From UBA2883 sp050873965 (GTDB lineage: Bacteria > Cyanobacteriota > Vampirovibrionia > Gastranaerophilales > Gastranaerophilaceae), in the NCBI GenBank assembly GCA_050873965.1, contig JBNMJS010000014.1, forward strand, positions 1 to 27,380: a stretch of 27,380 bases of DNA. Reading direction: 5' to 3'. The notes under the pieces are model-generated. The model saw only the letters and a list, made by a program, of their open reading frames with translations. It ran no database searches and was not told where the DNA came from. Within the stretch, counting starts at the first letter, position 1, and each line of letters opens with the position of its first letter. Made by a program: the position numbers and the translations under genes. Of this stretch, positions 16,607-25,734 are shown in pieces.

Positions 16607-16625
16607 AGTTATTTTAAAGAGGATT

Positions 16626-17912
16626 ATGTTTAAAGAACTTAAACAAAACCACCCAAAAGGTTTGTATTTATTATTTTTCGTTGAGATGTGGGAACGTTTT
16701 TCATATTATGGAATGCGTGCATTGTTAGTTTTATATATGGTTCAACAACTATTATATTCTAATGAAAAAGCAGGTCATATATATGGATTTTATACAGGCT
16801 TTGTTTATTTAACACCAATTCTAGGTGGATACATAGCAGACAGAATTATTGGTCAACGCAGATGTATCACTATTGGTGCATCATTGATGTGTCTTGGACT
16901 TTTTATATTATCAAGTGGACAGGAAATCTTATTTTTACCATCATTATTTATAATGGTTATTGCAAATGGATTTTTCAAATCAAACATCAGTTCTGTTCTA
17001 GGCATTTTGTACGGTAATAACAATGACAAAAAAGATAGTGCATTTACAATATTTTATATGGGTATAAATTTGGGGGCATTATTTTCCCCATTAGTTTGTG
17101 GTACATTAGCCGTTAAATTCGGTTTCAATTATGGTTTTGCTGCTGCCGGTATTGGTATGCTAATAGGAGTGATAACGTATAAATTATTTGAAAATAAATT
17201 GCTAGGTAATTGTGGACTATTACCTGTGAATAAATCTATAACCGAACGACAAAAATATATGAAACCGTTAACGAAACGTGAAAAGAAAAGGATATTAGCA
17301 TTATTTGTACTTATGATTTTCACAATAATTTTTTGGACATGTTTTGAACAAGCAGGTTGTTCTCTAACCCTATTTGCTGAATACGCAACGAATAGAAACT
17401 TCTTAGGACACGTTATTCCTACCGGATATTTTCAATCCTTAAATCCTTTATACATTATATTATTAGCACCTTTAATGTCAGTACTCTGGACAAAACTAGC
17501 ACACAAAAAACTAGAACCTACTTCTGTTGAAAAATTCACATTAGCATTAGGATTAATGAGTGTTGCTTACGTAATTATGGCATTAGCCGGAAACATTTCA
17601 GAAACGGCAAAAGTTTCACCATTATGGCTAATCATAGTATATTTAGTAATGACATTGTCAGAATTGTGTTTATCACCAATAGGATTGTCATTAGTGTCGA
17701 AACTAGCACCAAGACAATTTTTATCACTATTTATGGGAACTTGGTATTTGACCAGTTTCTTTGGAAACATTTTTGCAGGTTTTTGGGGTGGGAAATATGG
17801 CACAATCGAAAGCGATATATTATTTTTAACACTTGCTGGCATTTCATTATTTAGTGCAGTTATACTTGGTTGTTTACTACCAATATTAAAGAAAAATCTT
17901 GGAAGATTATAA
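16626..17912 (+). CDS. POT/PTR family proton-dependent peptide transporter
   Basis: This 428-aa membrane protein of the major facilitator superfamily starts HPKGLYLLFFVEMWERFSYYGMRALL. It contains the POT signature ExxERFxYYG at residues 20-29, which couples protons to di/tripeptide uptake. The second PTR2 signature region FYMGINLGALFSPLVCGTL is also present. Hydrophobic segments are consistent with about 12 helices. It is on the short side for the family (usually about 450-500 aa), apparently because the extra helices or loops in the middle are reduced; both ends look complete. The FEQAGCSLTLFAEYATNRN segment after the central loop is typical of helix 7 in bacterial POT proteins. AGAGG precedes the ATG by about 5 nt. 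The gene converges on the helicase gene with 11 bp between their stops. Confidence 0.92.
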   Translation: MFKELKQNHPKGLYLLFFVEMWERFSYYGMRALLVLYMVQQLLYSNEKAGHIYGFYTGFVYLTPILGGYIADRIIGQRRCITIGASLMCLGLFILSSGQEILFLPSLFIMVIANGFFKSNISSVLGILYGNNNDKKDSAFTIFYMGINLGALFSPLVCGTLAVKFGFNYGFAAAGIGMLIGVITYKLFENKLLGNCGLLPVNKSITERQKYMKPLTKREKKRILALFVLMIFTIIFWTCFEQAGCSLTLFAEYATNRNFLGHVIPTGYFQSLNPLYIILLAPLMSVLWTKLAHKKLEPTSVEKFTLALGLMSVAYVIMALAGNISETAKVSPLWLIIVYLVMTLSELCLSPIGLSLVSKLAPRQFLSLFMGTWYLTSFFGNIFAGFWGGKYGTIESDILFLTLAGISLFSAVILGCLLPILKKNLGRL

Positions 17913-17923
17913 GATTTAACAAG

Positions 17924-19933
17924 TTATTCTTCTGTTATATCCCAAATTTCAAGAGTTTCTTCATCAATATCATCTAAAAATCTTGATGGTTTTGATAAAA
18001 CCATATTCATAGAATAATCATACATATTTACAGGGTATGTTATATATAAATTATTTTTTGCTCTTGTGCAAGCAACATACATCAACCTTAATTCTTCGTC
18101 CATTTCCTCTGATGAATTAAAAGAATACGCAGATGGGAATCTACCATCAACTGCACCAATAATAAACACACTATCCCATTCTAAACCTTTAGCAGAATGA
18201 ATAGTTGATATTGTTAAACAATCATCTTTTACGTTTCGCTTATACATTCCCTCAACACTTTTATCAGGTGGTTCAAGTGCTAAATCACTCAAAAAACTAT
18301 CCAATCTGTTATATTGTGTTGATAAATATTCAAAATGTTCTAAATCTTTTTCACGTTTTGATGCATCATCATATTTATCTTTTAAAATAGGTTTATAATA
18401 TTCAATGATATCAGCAACAATATCAGATAATTTTTTGTTTGAAACTCTCTCTTTTTGAATAACGTCAAAAAGTGGCTTAAAATTTGCAGACTTTTTATTT
18501 GGCAAAAGTTTTATATCAAGTTCTGTTTGACCTTTTATAACAGGCATAATTGAATTGACAGTCTGAGTACCAACACCTTTTAACAATAACAAAATTCTAC
18601 TAAGACTAACTTCATCATCGGGATTAAGAATAACTCTTAGATGGGCAACAATATCTTTAATATGTGCCGTTTCCATAAACTTAGGTCCACCAAATTTTTG
18701 AAATGGAATTCCTCTTTTTGAAAGTTCAATTTCAAGATTAAAAGACATTCTAGCATTTCTAGCAAGTACACAAATATCAGATAAATTCAAATCTTCATCC
18801 AACAACTCTAATATTCTTTGACATATAAAATCTGCTTCCATTTGCGAATCTTTTGCACAAATCAATGCAGGTTTTATTTCTGAATGAATATCAGAATATA
18901 AAGTTTTAGCGAATTTTTCTTTTGCTTCAGAAATAATTTTATTTGTTAAATTAAGAATATTCTGTATACTTCTATAATTTTTTTCTAATTTAATTATTTT
19001 TGTATCTTCAAATATTTTAGGAAAATCAAGAATATTTCTATAATTTGCACCTCTGAAAGAATAAATACTTTGAGCATCATCACCAACTGCCATAACATTA
19101 TTATGCTCAGATGCCAAAAGTTTAATTATATCTGCTTGAAGCGTGTTAGTATCTTGATATTCATCAATCATTATATACTTATATTTGTTTGACAATCTTT
19201 TTTGTATATCTTTATGATCTTCAAGCAAAAATTTTAAATATAATAATAAATCATCATAATCCATTAATGAATTTTCACGTTTATATTGAACGTATGCTTT
19301 ATGAATTTCAATAATTCTATCAGTACAATGTTCGAATTGAGAAAACTCTGATTCAATAACATTTTTAGTAGGTATTTCCTTATTTACACTCTTTGAATAA
19401 ATTTCTAAAAGAGTATGTTTTTTAGGAAATCTTTTTTCTTTTTTAGGAAATAATTTACCTGTAATATGATTGATAACATCTTCTGCATCAGCACTATCCA
19501 TAATTGTAAAGTTATTTTTTAATCCAAGTAATTTTGAATACTTACGCAAAATCATATTTGCAAAAGAATGGAAAGTACCACCAGCAACATTTTCGCAACG
19601 TTCGTCCAAGACGGCTGATGCACGATTAAGCATTTCTGCTGATGCCTTTTTAGTAAAAGTTAACAACAAAATATTTTCAGGGTTTACACCATCTTCAATA
19701 AGTCTAGCAACTCTATAAGTAAGCGTTTTTGTTTTCCCAGTACCAGCACCTGCAATAACAAGTATTGCACCATCTTTTGATTTAACAGCAGATAATTGTG
19801 CTTCATTTAAATCTTGTTCATAATTAACTTTATATGATATTTTTACAGGTGTACGTTTTTTAAGCACATATTTTTTGCGTGATGGCTTTTCAGCAATAGA
19901 ACTAACACCTGTTTCAACTATATCGTTGCTCAT
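17924..19933 (-). CDS. UvrD/PcrA-type superfamily 1 DNA helicase
   Basis: The best start is the ATG at 19933 (MSNDIVETGV), which has GGGAGAG 7 nt upstream; a TTG nine codons earlier would run through that ribosome site. The 669-aa protein shows the SF1A motifs in order: Walker A AGAGTGKT (61-68), LLTFTKKAS (Ia), DEYQDT (258-263, II), VGDDAQSIYSFRGA (III), LEKNYRS (IV), STIHSAKGLEWD (V) and MYVACTRAKNNLYI (VI). It unwinds DNA 3' to 5' in repair or replication restart. It is shorter than most UvrD/PcrA proteins (about 720-770 aa) and has a basic N-terminal tail before the Q-motif NEAQLSAV, so the exact orthologue is unclear. It follows the Na/Pi transporter gene by 34 bp. Confidence 0.93.
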   Translation of the reverse strand: MSNDIVETGVSSIAEKPSRKKYVLKKRTPVKISYKVNYEQDLNEAQLSAVKSKDGAILVIAGAGTGKTKTLTYRVARLIEDGVNPENILLLTFTKKASAEMLNRASAVLDERCENVAGGTFHSFANMILRKYSKLLGLKNNFTIMDSADAEDVINHITGKLFPKKEKRFPKKHTLLEIYSKSVNKEIPTKNVIESEFSQFEHCTDRIIEIHKAYVQYKRENSLMDYDDLLLYLKFLLEDHKDIQKRLSNKYKYIMIDEYQDTNTLQADIIKLLASEHNNVMAVGDDAQSIYSFRGANYRNILDFPKIFEDTKIIKLEKNYRSIQNILNLTNKIISEAKEKFAKTLYSDIHSEIKPALICAKDSQMEADFICQRILELLDEDLNLSDICVLARNARMSFNLEIELSKRGIPFQKFGGPKFMETAHIKDIVAHLRVILNPDDEVSLSRILLLLKGVGTQTVNSIMPVIKGQTELDIKLLPNKKSANFKPLFDVIQKERVSNKKLSDIVADIIEYYKPILKDKYDDASKREKDLEHFEYLSTQYNRLDSFLSDLALEPPDKSVEGMYKRNVKDDCLTISTIHSAKGLEWDSVFIIGAVDGRFPSAYSFNSSEEMDEELRLMYVACTRAKNNLYITYPVNMYDYSMNMVLSKPSRFLDDIDEETLEIWDITEE

Positions 19934-19967
19934 TGTAAATCTCTCCCAATGTATAATCAAAATTTAA

Positions 19968-21734
19968 TTATTGATTAACAAGTGGATATTTTGCTTTAAA
20001 TTCATCATATTTTTTACTAAATTCAACGTTTTCTACTGAACGCATTCTATTAATAAGTTCGTGTTTTTCTAAAGCACCTTCTTTAATTTGAAGAATAGAT
20101 GTTGCAATGTTAGAACAGTGGTCAGAAATTCTTTCTAAATCATTAAATAAATCTGAAACCATCAAATCAAGTTCAACAGTACATTTACCATCTTGAAGAC
20201 GTTTAACGTGACGTTTTTTTGCTTTTCTAATTAACCTATCAACAACTTGTTCAAGTGGTTCAACATCAAGTGCTAACACTTCATCAGAATTTTTGTATGC
20301 AGTAGTCGCAAGCTTTAAAACATCAAGAACTGCATAAACTATAACTTTTATATCGGCAACTGCTTCATCTGAGAATTTAAGTTCTTTTTCATTCATTTTT
20401 TCAGCGATATTAAGAATACCAATTGCATGGTCACCAATTCTTTCAAAATCACCAATATTTAATAATAATCTACCAATTGATGCACTTGCTTCTTCTGACA
20501 TATCTTTGTTAGAAGCCTTAATCAAGAAAGTTTCAAGTTTATCTTCATAAAGGTCTATTTTCTTTTCATTTACGTTAACAACTTCTGCTTTTCTTGATTC
20601 AAAACGTTTAAGAAGTTTTGTAGCGTAAATAACATTTCTTTCAACAACTGATGACATTTTGATAGTTTGTTGATGACATTCAGAGATAGCAAAATCTGGT
20701 GATAAAAGAAGTCTTTCATCAAGAATAACTTTTTCTCTGTCTGCTTTACCTTTATCTTTAATAACAAAGTTTGCAATTTTTTCTAACTGCTTGATGAATG
20801 GGAATAGAATAATTGTTGTTACTATATTAAATATAGAATGAACAACGGCTATTCCGGCAGGATTTATTGTATCTGTAATAAATTTCAAATGGAAAATATA
20901 ATGTATCAATTCAAATACGGCAAGGAATAAAATTGTACCAATAACATTGAATGCAACGTGAACGACTGCAACTTTTCTCGCATTTGCATTAACACCAATA
21001 CTAGATAAAAATGCAGTGATACAAGTACCGATATTTTGTCCCATAATGATTGGTAAAGCAATACCGTACGTAATATGACCTGTCATAGATAAAGCCTGCA
21101 AAATACCAACAGATGCTGCAGAACTTTGGATTATGGCAGTAATCACAGTACCAACGATAAGACCTAATATAGGGTTTGTGAATGCAACTAAACAATTTTG
21201 GAACCCTTGAGAATGAGTAAGAGGAGCCATAGATTGTGTCATAACTTGCATACCAAACATAAGAATTGAAAAACCAATGAATACACTACCGATATTTTTA
21301 CGTTTGCTAGTCTTTGCTGCAAGTAACATAATTACACCAGTAATCGCTAATAGAGGTGTAAATGATTCAGGCTTAAATAATCGAACCCAAACATTGTCTG
21401 ATTGAATCCCTGCAAGACTCAAAATCCATGCTGTGATAGTTGTACCGATGTTAGACCCCATAATAACACCAATGGCCTGAGATAACTTCATGATTCCTGA
21501 GTTAACCAGACCAACTAACATAACTGTAACAGCAGATGAACTTTGAATAAGAGCGGTAATACCAGCACCTAAAACTAAACCTTTAGCGGGGTTCGATGTC
21601 ATGACCTTGAGCATCTTTTCAAGTTTCCCACCTGCAATTTTTTCAAGTCCTGAAGACATAACAAGAATACCATATAAGAAGAATGCTAATCCTCCAAATA
21701 AGGTGAATACCGAGAATATATCTACTTTTTCCAT
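19968..21734 (-). CDS. Na+/phosphate cotransporter family protein with C-terminal PhoU-like domain
   Basis: This 588-aa protein has two inverted Na/Pi-II repeats in its membrane half, each with the signature pair. ALIQSSSAVT (62-70) and GSNIGTTITAW mark the first; AIIQSSAASVG (201-210) and GQNIGTCITAF mark the second. About nine membrane segments end near residue 330. The soluble C-terminal 230 residues form two PhoU-type helical bundles (IGRLLLNIGDFERIGDHAIG and DLFNDLERISDHCSNIA, with the conserved ExxxDH patterns). The family imports phosphate with sodium; the PhoU domain suggests regulation. TTGGAG precedes the ATG. No Pho box was recognised. It is divergent from cas9, sharing a 156-bp intergenic region. 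Confidence 0.94.
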   Translation of the reverse strand: MEKVDIFSVFTLFGGLAFFLYGILVMSSGLEKIAGGKLEKMLKVMTSNPAKGLVLGAGITALIQSSSAVTVMLVGLVNSGIMKLSQAIGVIMGSNIGTTITAWILSLAGIQSDNVWVRLFKPESFTPLLAITGVIMLLAAKTSKRKNIGSVFIGFSILMFGMQVMTQSMAPLTHSQGFQNCLVAFTNPILGLIVGTVITAIIQSSAASVGILQALSMTGHITYGIALPIIMGQNIGTCITAFLSSIGVNANARKVAVVHVAFNVIGTILFLAVFELIHYIFHLKFITDTINPAGIAVVHSIFNIVTTIILFPFIKQLEKIANFVIKDKGKADREKVILDERLLLSPDFAISECHQQTIKMSSVVERNVIYATKLLKRFESRKAEVVNVNEKKIDLYEDKLETFLIKASNKDMSEEASASIGRLLLNIGDFERIGDHAIGILNIAEKMNEKELKFSDEAVADIKVIVYAVLDVLKLATTAYKNSDEVLALDVEPLEQVVDRLIRKAKKRHVKRLQDGKCTVELDLMVSDLFNDLERISDHCSNIATSILQIKEGALEKHELINRMRSVENVEFSKKYDEFKAKYPLVNQ

Positions 21735-21838
21735 AATTCACTCCAATAATAATGATAATTAAATATTAAATTTATACCTACATAATACCATTAAAGTTTT
21801 TATATAAAAATAATAAAAAACATAAATATGTCGAAATT

Positions 21839-21867
21839 TTTACAAAGATAGCAAAAAATGATATAAT
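21839..21867 (+). promoter_or_regulatory. Sigma70-type promoter of cas9
   Basis: TTTACA (21839-21844) is followed after 17 bp by TATAAT (21862-21867) preceded by TGA, a full extended -10. The expected start is at about 21874, and AAGGAG (21880-21885) precedes the cas9 ATG by 5 nt. Confidence 0.8.
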
Positions 21868-21890
21868 AAATCTCATACAAAGGAGAATTT

Positions 21891-24800
21891 ATGAAAAAGA
21901 AAGTTTTTGCATTTGATTTAGGTAAAGCAAGCATTGGTTATTGTGTAAGAGATGGCTTTGATATAAACGAGGCTAATTCAATCATTATTGATAAAGATCA
22001 TGCAGAAACGACATCATTACGTGATAGAAGACGTATCAAAAGAACATTAGATGCTCATAAAGCACGTGAAGAATTTTTTAATACAATATGGTCTAATGTT
22101 GGTTTAAAAGTTTTAGATAAAAATGATGAAAAATTTAAGAAAGAATTTCCAGCTGAAGATGAAAACATTATTTATACATCATGCCTTTTAAGAATTGCAC
22201 TTCTTCAAAATAAAAAACTTGAACAATGGCAAATATATAAAGCATTACATAATGCTTTTCAAAGAAGAGGTTATGATGTAAACATTGCTTGGAAATCAGT
22301 TCAAACAGATGATGATAAAGAAAATATTGAACTAATTAAAAAATATACATGCGAAAACGATATTGAAATAATACATTCTAATGAATATAAATATCCTTGT
22401 TATTATGATGCTTTACGATTAAAGTTATGGAGTGAAAAAGAACCACAAAAATTAAATAAAGTTATCCCTCATAATAACTTTAATAAAGTTAGAACAACAA
22501 ATTACGTAGCACCACGAGAACTAGTAGAAAAAGAATTAAAACAATTATGGCTAAATGCCCAACTACAATTACCACAATTAAATAGTATTTCAGCAGAAGA
22601 ATTTTTATATGGCGAATACAAAATACCTTATGGTTCTTGTGTAAAGAAAGAATTTAAACAATATAGAGGCACACAAAAAGATTGGCAAGGTGTTTTATGT
22701 CAAAAAATACCTAGATTTGATAATCGTATTATAGCAAAATGTAAATTATTGCCTAAGAGAAATGTTTGCAAAGCAAATACTATAGAAAATGTTAGTTTTG
22801 TACTACTTATGAAATTAAAGAATTTACGATTTACTGATATTTCTGGTGAAAAATTACGATTAAGCCCAAAAGAAATTAAACAAATCTATGAAAATTGGCT
22901 AGAAAAAATTGAAAATACATATACAAAAGATTTAGAAAAAGCAGAAACTTTAGGCAAAGAAAGACCAGAAAAACGTCTTAATATAACAATTACAAAACAA
23001 GAAATAGAAAAAGTTATTAACAATAAAATTATTGATAAAATTGAACCAATAAAAGCAGATATTTCTGGACGTTCTTCCTTTTGTAGGCGTGCTTGTCAAA
23101 TTATGAATAAAATAATTTTATCTGGAGAATTATACCCTCAAAATGTTGATATATCAGAATTTGTCGATAAAGATACAGCAAAAAATGGAATAACAGAAGA
23201 AGAAATTCAAACTATGTTATCAAAAATTGGCGACTGGAATAATTTATATATTCCTGATAACAGAGAAGAAAATGCTGAAAATGCAAGCAATTCCAGAATC
23301 AAAACAGATATTATGTTAGGTAATATAACAAACCCTATTGTTAGAAATCGTCTTCAAATATTTAGAGATTTGTTATTAGATTTGGCTGAAAAATATGGAA
23401 CACCTGACGAAGTTATTTTTGAATTTGTTCGTGATGGTGCCGACAATTCTCTGTATGGCAAAATTAAAGCAGAAAATAACTTAAAAAATTTAAAAGCTAA
23501 CGAAAAAGAAAATGAACAAATTGTTAAAGAATTAAAAGAAGCAGGTTTGTATATAGACGGTCAAAATAATGCTAATGCAAAATATTTCTTAATGCATAAA
23601 TTATTAAAGTCACAAGGTGGCGTTTGTGCATATAGCGGACAAAAAATCGCTCCAACAAATTATGACGAATGTGAAATCGACCATATTTATCCAAGAACTT
23701 TAGGTGGCAATGATGCATTATATAATAAAGTCGTTTGTTATAGACGAGAAAATCAAGATAAAAAAGGACGAACACCTTATGAATGGTTATCATCTAATAA
23801 TGATAAATGGGCAAATTATGTAAATAGACTAAATAAAATCAAAAAACAATTAGGTAAAAAGAAATTTGAACTTTTGACAAGCAAACCCGAAGATTGCGAG
23901 AAATTAATAGAAAGTTATAATGGTTTAGCCGAAACCTCTCATATTGCAAGAGTTGCTCAACAAATGACAGCATTTATCTTCGGTTGGGGCTTACAAATTC
24001 AAGGCGAAAATAGAAGAATCTTTGTAAATAACGGTTCTTCAACTTGTGCAATAAGAAAAAGATACGGTTTAAATAAACTATTAGGCGATGATTTAAAGAA
24101 AAATAGAAGTAATGACAAACACCACGCACTAGATGCTATTTGTATCAGTTTTTCACGTGATTTTAAATATGATAAAAACATAAAAAAAGACATTATCAAA
24201 GGATTTAATCCTGAAATTGTAAAAGAAGCAATTGATAAAATTATGCCATATCCTTACGCAAATGATAAACCATTCAAAGGTAATACGAAACCATTAGAAA
24301 CAATCTATGGATTGAGAACTTATGATAATAAATCATATATTACACAACGTGTAGAATTGAGTTCTATTGATAAAAAAGCAACAAAAATCAAATCTATTAT
24401 TGATGAAACAATCAAAAATGATTTGTTAAATAAATTAGAAGAAAATCCAACAGAACAAGAGTGGAAATTAATGTTACAAGATTATATTCACCCTAAAAAG
24501 AAAACCAAAGTTAAAAAAGTTATGATAATTGTTTCTGAAGGAGAAATTACAAAAGATTCAAATGATAGAGAAAGAATTGGAGAATTTGTAGATTTTGGTA
24601 CAAAAGGTACTCAACATCAATTCAAACACTCAAAAGGTCATAAAGGACAAATACTATACTTTAATCAAAAAGGTATTGTTAAAGTAATGCCTGTTTATTC
24701 TAATATCAAAATTACTGACATAAAAGATAAACTTCAAAACATGGGTTGCAAACTTTATAACAAAGGTCAAATGTTCTATTCTGGCTGTTTAGTAGATATT

Positions 24801-24968
24801 CCTAAACCATTCAAGGCTGGTTCTAAAGAATATCCAGCAGGAGTCTATAAACTTCGTACTATAAATATTAAAGGTGATACTATCTTAGAAAACAACTGTG
24901 GAATAGAAATTTTAACAAGAACAACACATTTAACTAATGCAGGATTCAAAAAAGTAGAATCTAAATAA
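21891..24968 (+). CDS. cas9: Cas9, type II-C CRISPR RNA-guided endonuclease
   Basis: This 1025-aa protein is in the compact range typical of type II-C. RuvC-I is FAFDLGKASIGY with Asp9. The arginine-rich bridge helix follows at about 45-65 (LRDRRRIKRTLDAHKARE). RuvC-II is EVIFEFVRDG with Glu511. The HNH domain has CAYSGQKI, then EIDHIYPRTLGG with the catalytic His598, and YRRENQDKKGRTPYEW. RuvC-III is KHHALDAICIS with His745 and Asp748. All nuclease residues are thus present, so it should cut both DNA strands. The C-terminal 200 residues (PAM-interacting region) are Lys-rich and not assignable by eye. The gene has its own promoter. Its last 8 bp overlap the 3' end of the convergent mntA. No csn2 or cas4 is present, which supports type II-C. 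Confidence 0.97.
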   Translation: MKKKVFAFDLGKASIGYCVRDGFDINEANSIIIDKDHAETTSLRDRRRIKRTLDAHKAREEFFNTIWSNVGLKVLDKNDEKFKKEFPAEDENIIYTSCLLRIALLQNKKLEQWQIYKALHNAFQRRGYDVNIAWKSVQTDDDKENIELIKKYTCENDIEIIHSNEYKYPCYYDALRLKLWSEKEPQKLNKVIPHNNFNKVRTTNYVAPRELVEKELKQLWLNAQLQLPQLNSISAEEFLYGEYKIPYGSCVKKEFKQYRGTQKDWQGVLCQKIPRFDNRIIAKCKLLPKRNVCKANTIENVSFVLLMKLKNLRFTDISGEKLRLSPKEIKQIYENWLEKIENTYTKDLEKAETLGKERPEKRLNITITKQEIEKVINNKIIDKIEPIKADISGRSSFCRRACQIMNKIILSGELYPQNVDISEFVDKDTAKNGITEEEIQTMLSKIGDWNNLYIPDNREENAENASNSRIKTDIMLGNITNPIVRNRLQIFRDLLLDLAEKYGTPDEVIFEFVRDGADNSLYGKIKAENNLKNLKANEKENEQIVKELKEAGLYIDGQNNANAKYFLMHKLLKSQGGVCAYSGQKIAPTNYDECEIDHIYPRTLGGNDALYNKVVCYRRENQDKKGRTPYEWLSSNNDKWANYVNRLNKIKKQLGKKKFELLTSKPEDCEKLIESYNGLAETSHIARVAQQMTAFIFGWGLQIQGENRRIFVNNGSSTCAIRKRYGLNKLLGDDLKKNRSNDKHHALDAICISFSRDFKYDKNIKKDIIKGFNPEIVKEAIDKIMPYPYANDKPFKGNTKPLETIYGLRTYDNKSYITQRVELSSIDKKATKIKSIIDETIKNDLLNKLEENPTEQEWKLMLQDYIHPKKKTKVKKVMIIVSEGEITKDSNDRERIGEFVDFGTKGTQHQFKHSKGHKGQILYFNQKGIVKVMPVYSNIKITDIKDKLQNMGCKLYNKGQMFYSGCLVDIPKPFKAGSKEYPAGVYKLRTINIKGDTILENNCGIEILTRTTHLTNAGFKKVESK

Positions 24969-25245
24969 ATTCCACTAAATCTTTTTGAATAAAAGAATAA
25001 AATTCATCTGAAATATTATTTTTATCAACAAAATTCACGATATATGGAATATGACTGTTATTAAAATCTTCTTTCAAATCTCTACAAATACGGTCATAAT
25101 CATCAGAATTCACCAAAATATCTAAATCAGATGATTTTGTATAATCATCTCTCACTCTTGAACCATAAGCATAAAATTTTGCATTATATTTTTTTAATAT
25201 TGATAAAATTTCTTGATATTCTTCTTGAGTGACACCTTTTAGCAT
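24961..25245 (-). CDS. mntA: MntA-type minimal nucleotidyltransferase antitoxin
   Basis: This 94-aa protein is a minimal nucleotidyltransferase: YGSRVRDDYTKSSDLDILV carries the GS motif and the two catalytic aspartates in DLD. In characterised HepT-MntA modules this enzyme AMPylates a tyrosine next to the HEPN active site and so silences the toxin. It overlaps the end of the hepT frame by 7 bp, in the usual toxin-first order. Its 3' end overlaps the last 8 bp of cas9 on the other strand. The start ATG (complement of 25243-25245) lies inside hepT and has no clear ribosome site of its own, so translation is probably coupled. Function in this host is inferred from the family. Confidence 0.88.
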   Translation of the reverse strand: MLKGVTQEEYQEILSILKKYNAKFYAYGSRVRDDYTKSSDLDILVNSDDYDRICRDLKEDFNNSHIPYIVNFVDKNNISDEFYSFIQKDLVEFI

Positions 25246-25646
25246 GGTAATTTTTCTTTCAAATTTTTGATAAGTTCTTTTGTATCTTGAAGAAAGTCTG
25301 GAATAAGTCCAAGTAATTTTCTAGATTTTTCTAAATTATATTCATGTGCAGTTGTATTTCTTTTTTCATGATAAGTACGCCAACGTTCCCAATCAGAAAT
25401 ATAGTTATATCCATACATAAATCTAAAAATATTATTTACAGTCAATTCTTCTTCTTGTTTATCGTAGAATTTTTTCAAAACTTTTTTCATTATTTTTTTA
25501 GATATTTCCAAAGTATATTCAAATCTTTTTATTACAGCATCTTCTAATACTGTCGTTAAATAATCATTTTTATTATTAGATAAAATTTCATAACTTTCAT
25601 CTAATGTTATTAAAGCCTTTTCCAAATTTGAGATACTTATTTGCAT
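25239..25646 (-). CDS. hepT: HepT-type HEPN toxin (HI0074 family)
   Basis: This 135-aa all-helical protein matches the HI0074/HepT family (nucleotidyltransferase substrate-binding type). The N terminus SNLEKALITLDESYEIL and the middle VLEDAVIKRFEYTLEISKKIMKK are typical. The key motif RNTTAHEY fits the RX4HXY pattern exactly: Arg and His form the HEPN ribonuclease site and the Tyr is the residue modified by MntA. HEPN toxins of this kind cut RNA. It lies on the opposite strand between cas9 and cas1, with its own promoter. The -10 element ends 7 nt before the ATG and there is no ribosome site, suggesting a leaderless message. A possible role guarding or stabilising the CRISPR locus is speculation from position. 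Confidence 0.88.
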   Translation of the reverse strand: MQISISNLEKALITLDESYEILSNNKNDYLTTVLEDAVIKRFEYTLEISKKIMKKVLKKFYDKQEEELTVNNIFRFMYGYNYISDWERWRTYHEKRNTTAHEYNLEKSRKLLGLIPDFLQDTKELIKNLKEKLPC

Positions 25647-25653
25647 GTCAATA

Positions 25654-25682
25654 ATTTTAACATGTATAGCAGTTTTTTACAA
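25654..25682 (-). promoter_or_regulatory. Sigma70-type promoter of hepT-mntA
   Basis: On the minus strand TTGTAA (complement of 25677-25682) is followed after 17 bp by TAAAAT (complement of 25654-25659), preceded by TGT (extended -10). The predicted start falls at 25646-25647, at the hepT ATG itself. Confidence 0.6.
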
Positions 25683-25706
25683 TCTTATATACAAATATTG
25701 CTTTTT

Positions 25707-25712
25707 TATAAT
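25707..25712 (+). promoter_or_regulatory. -10 element for cas1-cas2
   Basis: A perfect TATAAT lies 22 bp before the cas1 ATG in the 88-bp divergent region shared with hepT. The matching -35 is poor (best candidate TTATAT at 16 bp spacing), so this promoter may be weak or need an activator. There is no clear Shine-Dalgarno sequence before cas1. Confidence 0.45.
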
Positions 25713-25734
25713 ACATCATTAAACATGGCATGCT

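Noticed and set aside
19934..19960. Longer helicase start at a TTG
   Set aside because: The added codons read through the GGGAGAG ribosome site of the ATG at 19933.
25647..25734. Degenerate CRISPR repeat or crRNA-like guard RNA near the toxin (CreTA-like arrangement)
   Set aside because: I searched for the repeat ends GTTTTGATTT and TTATAAT together and found no partial repeat in this region.
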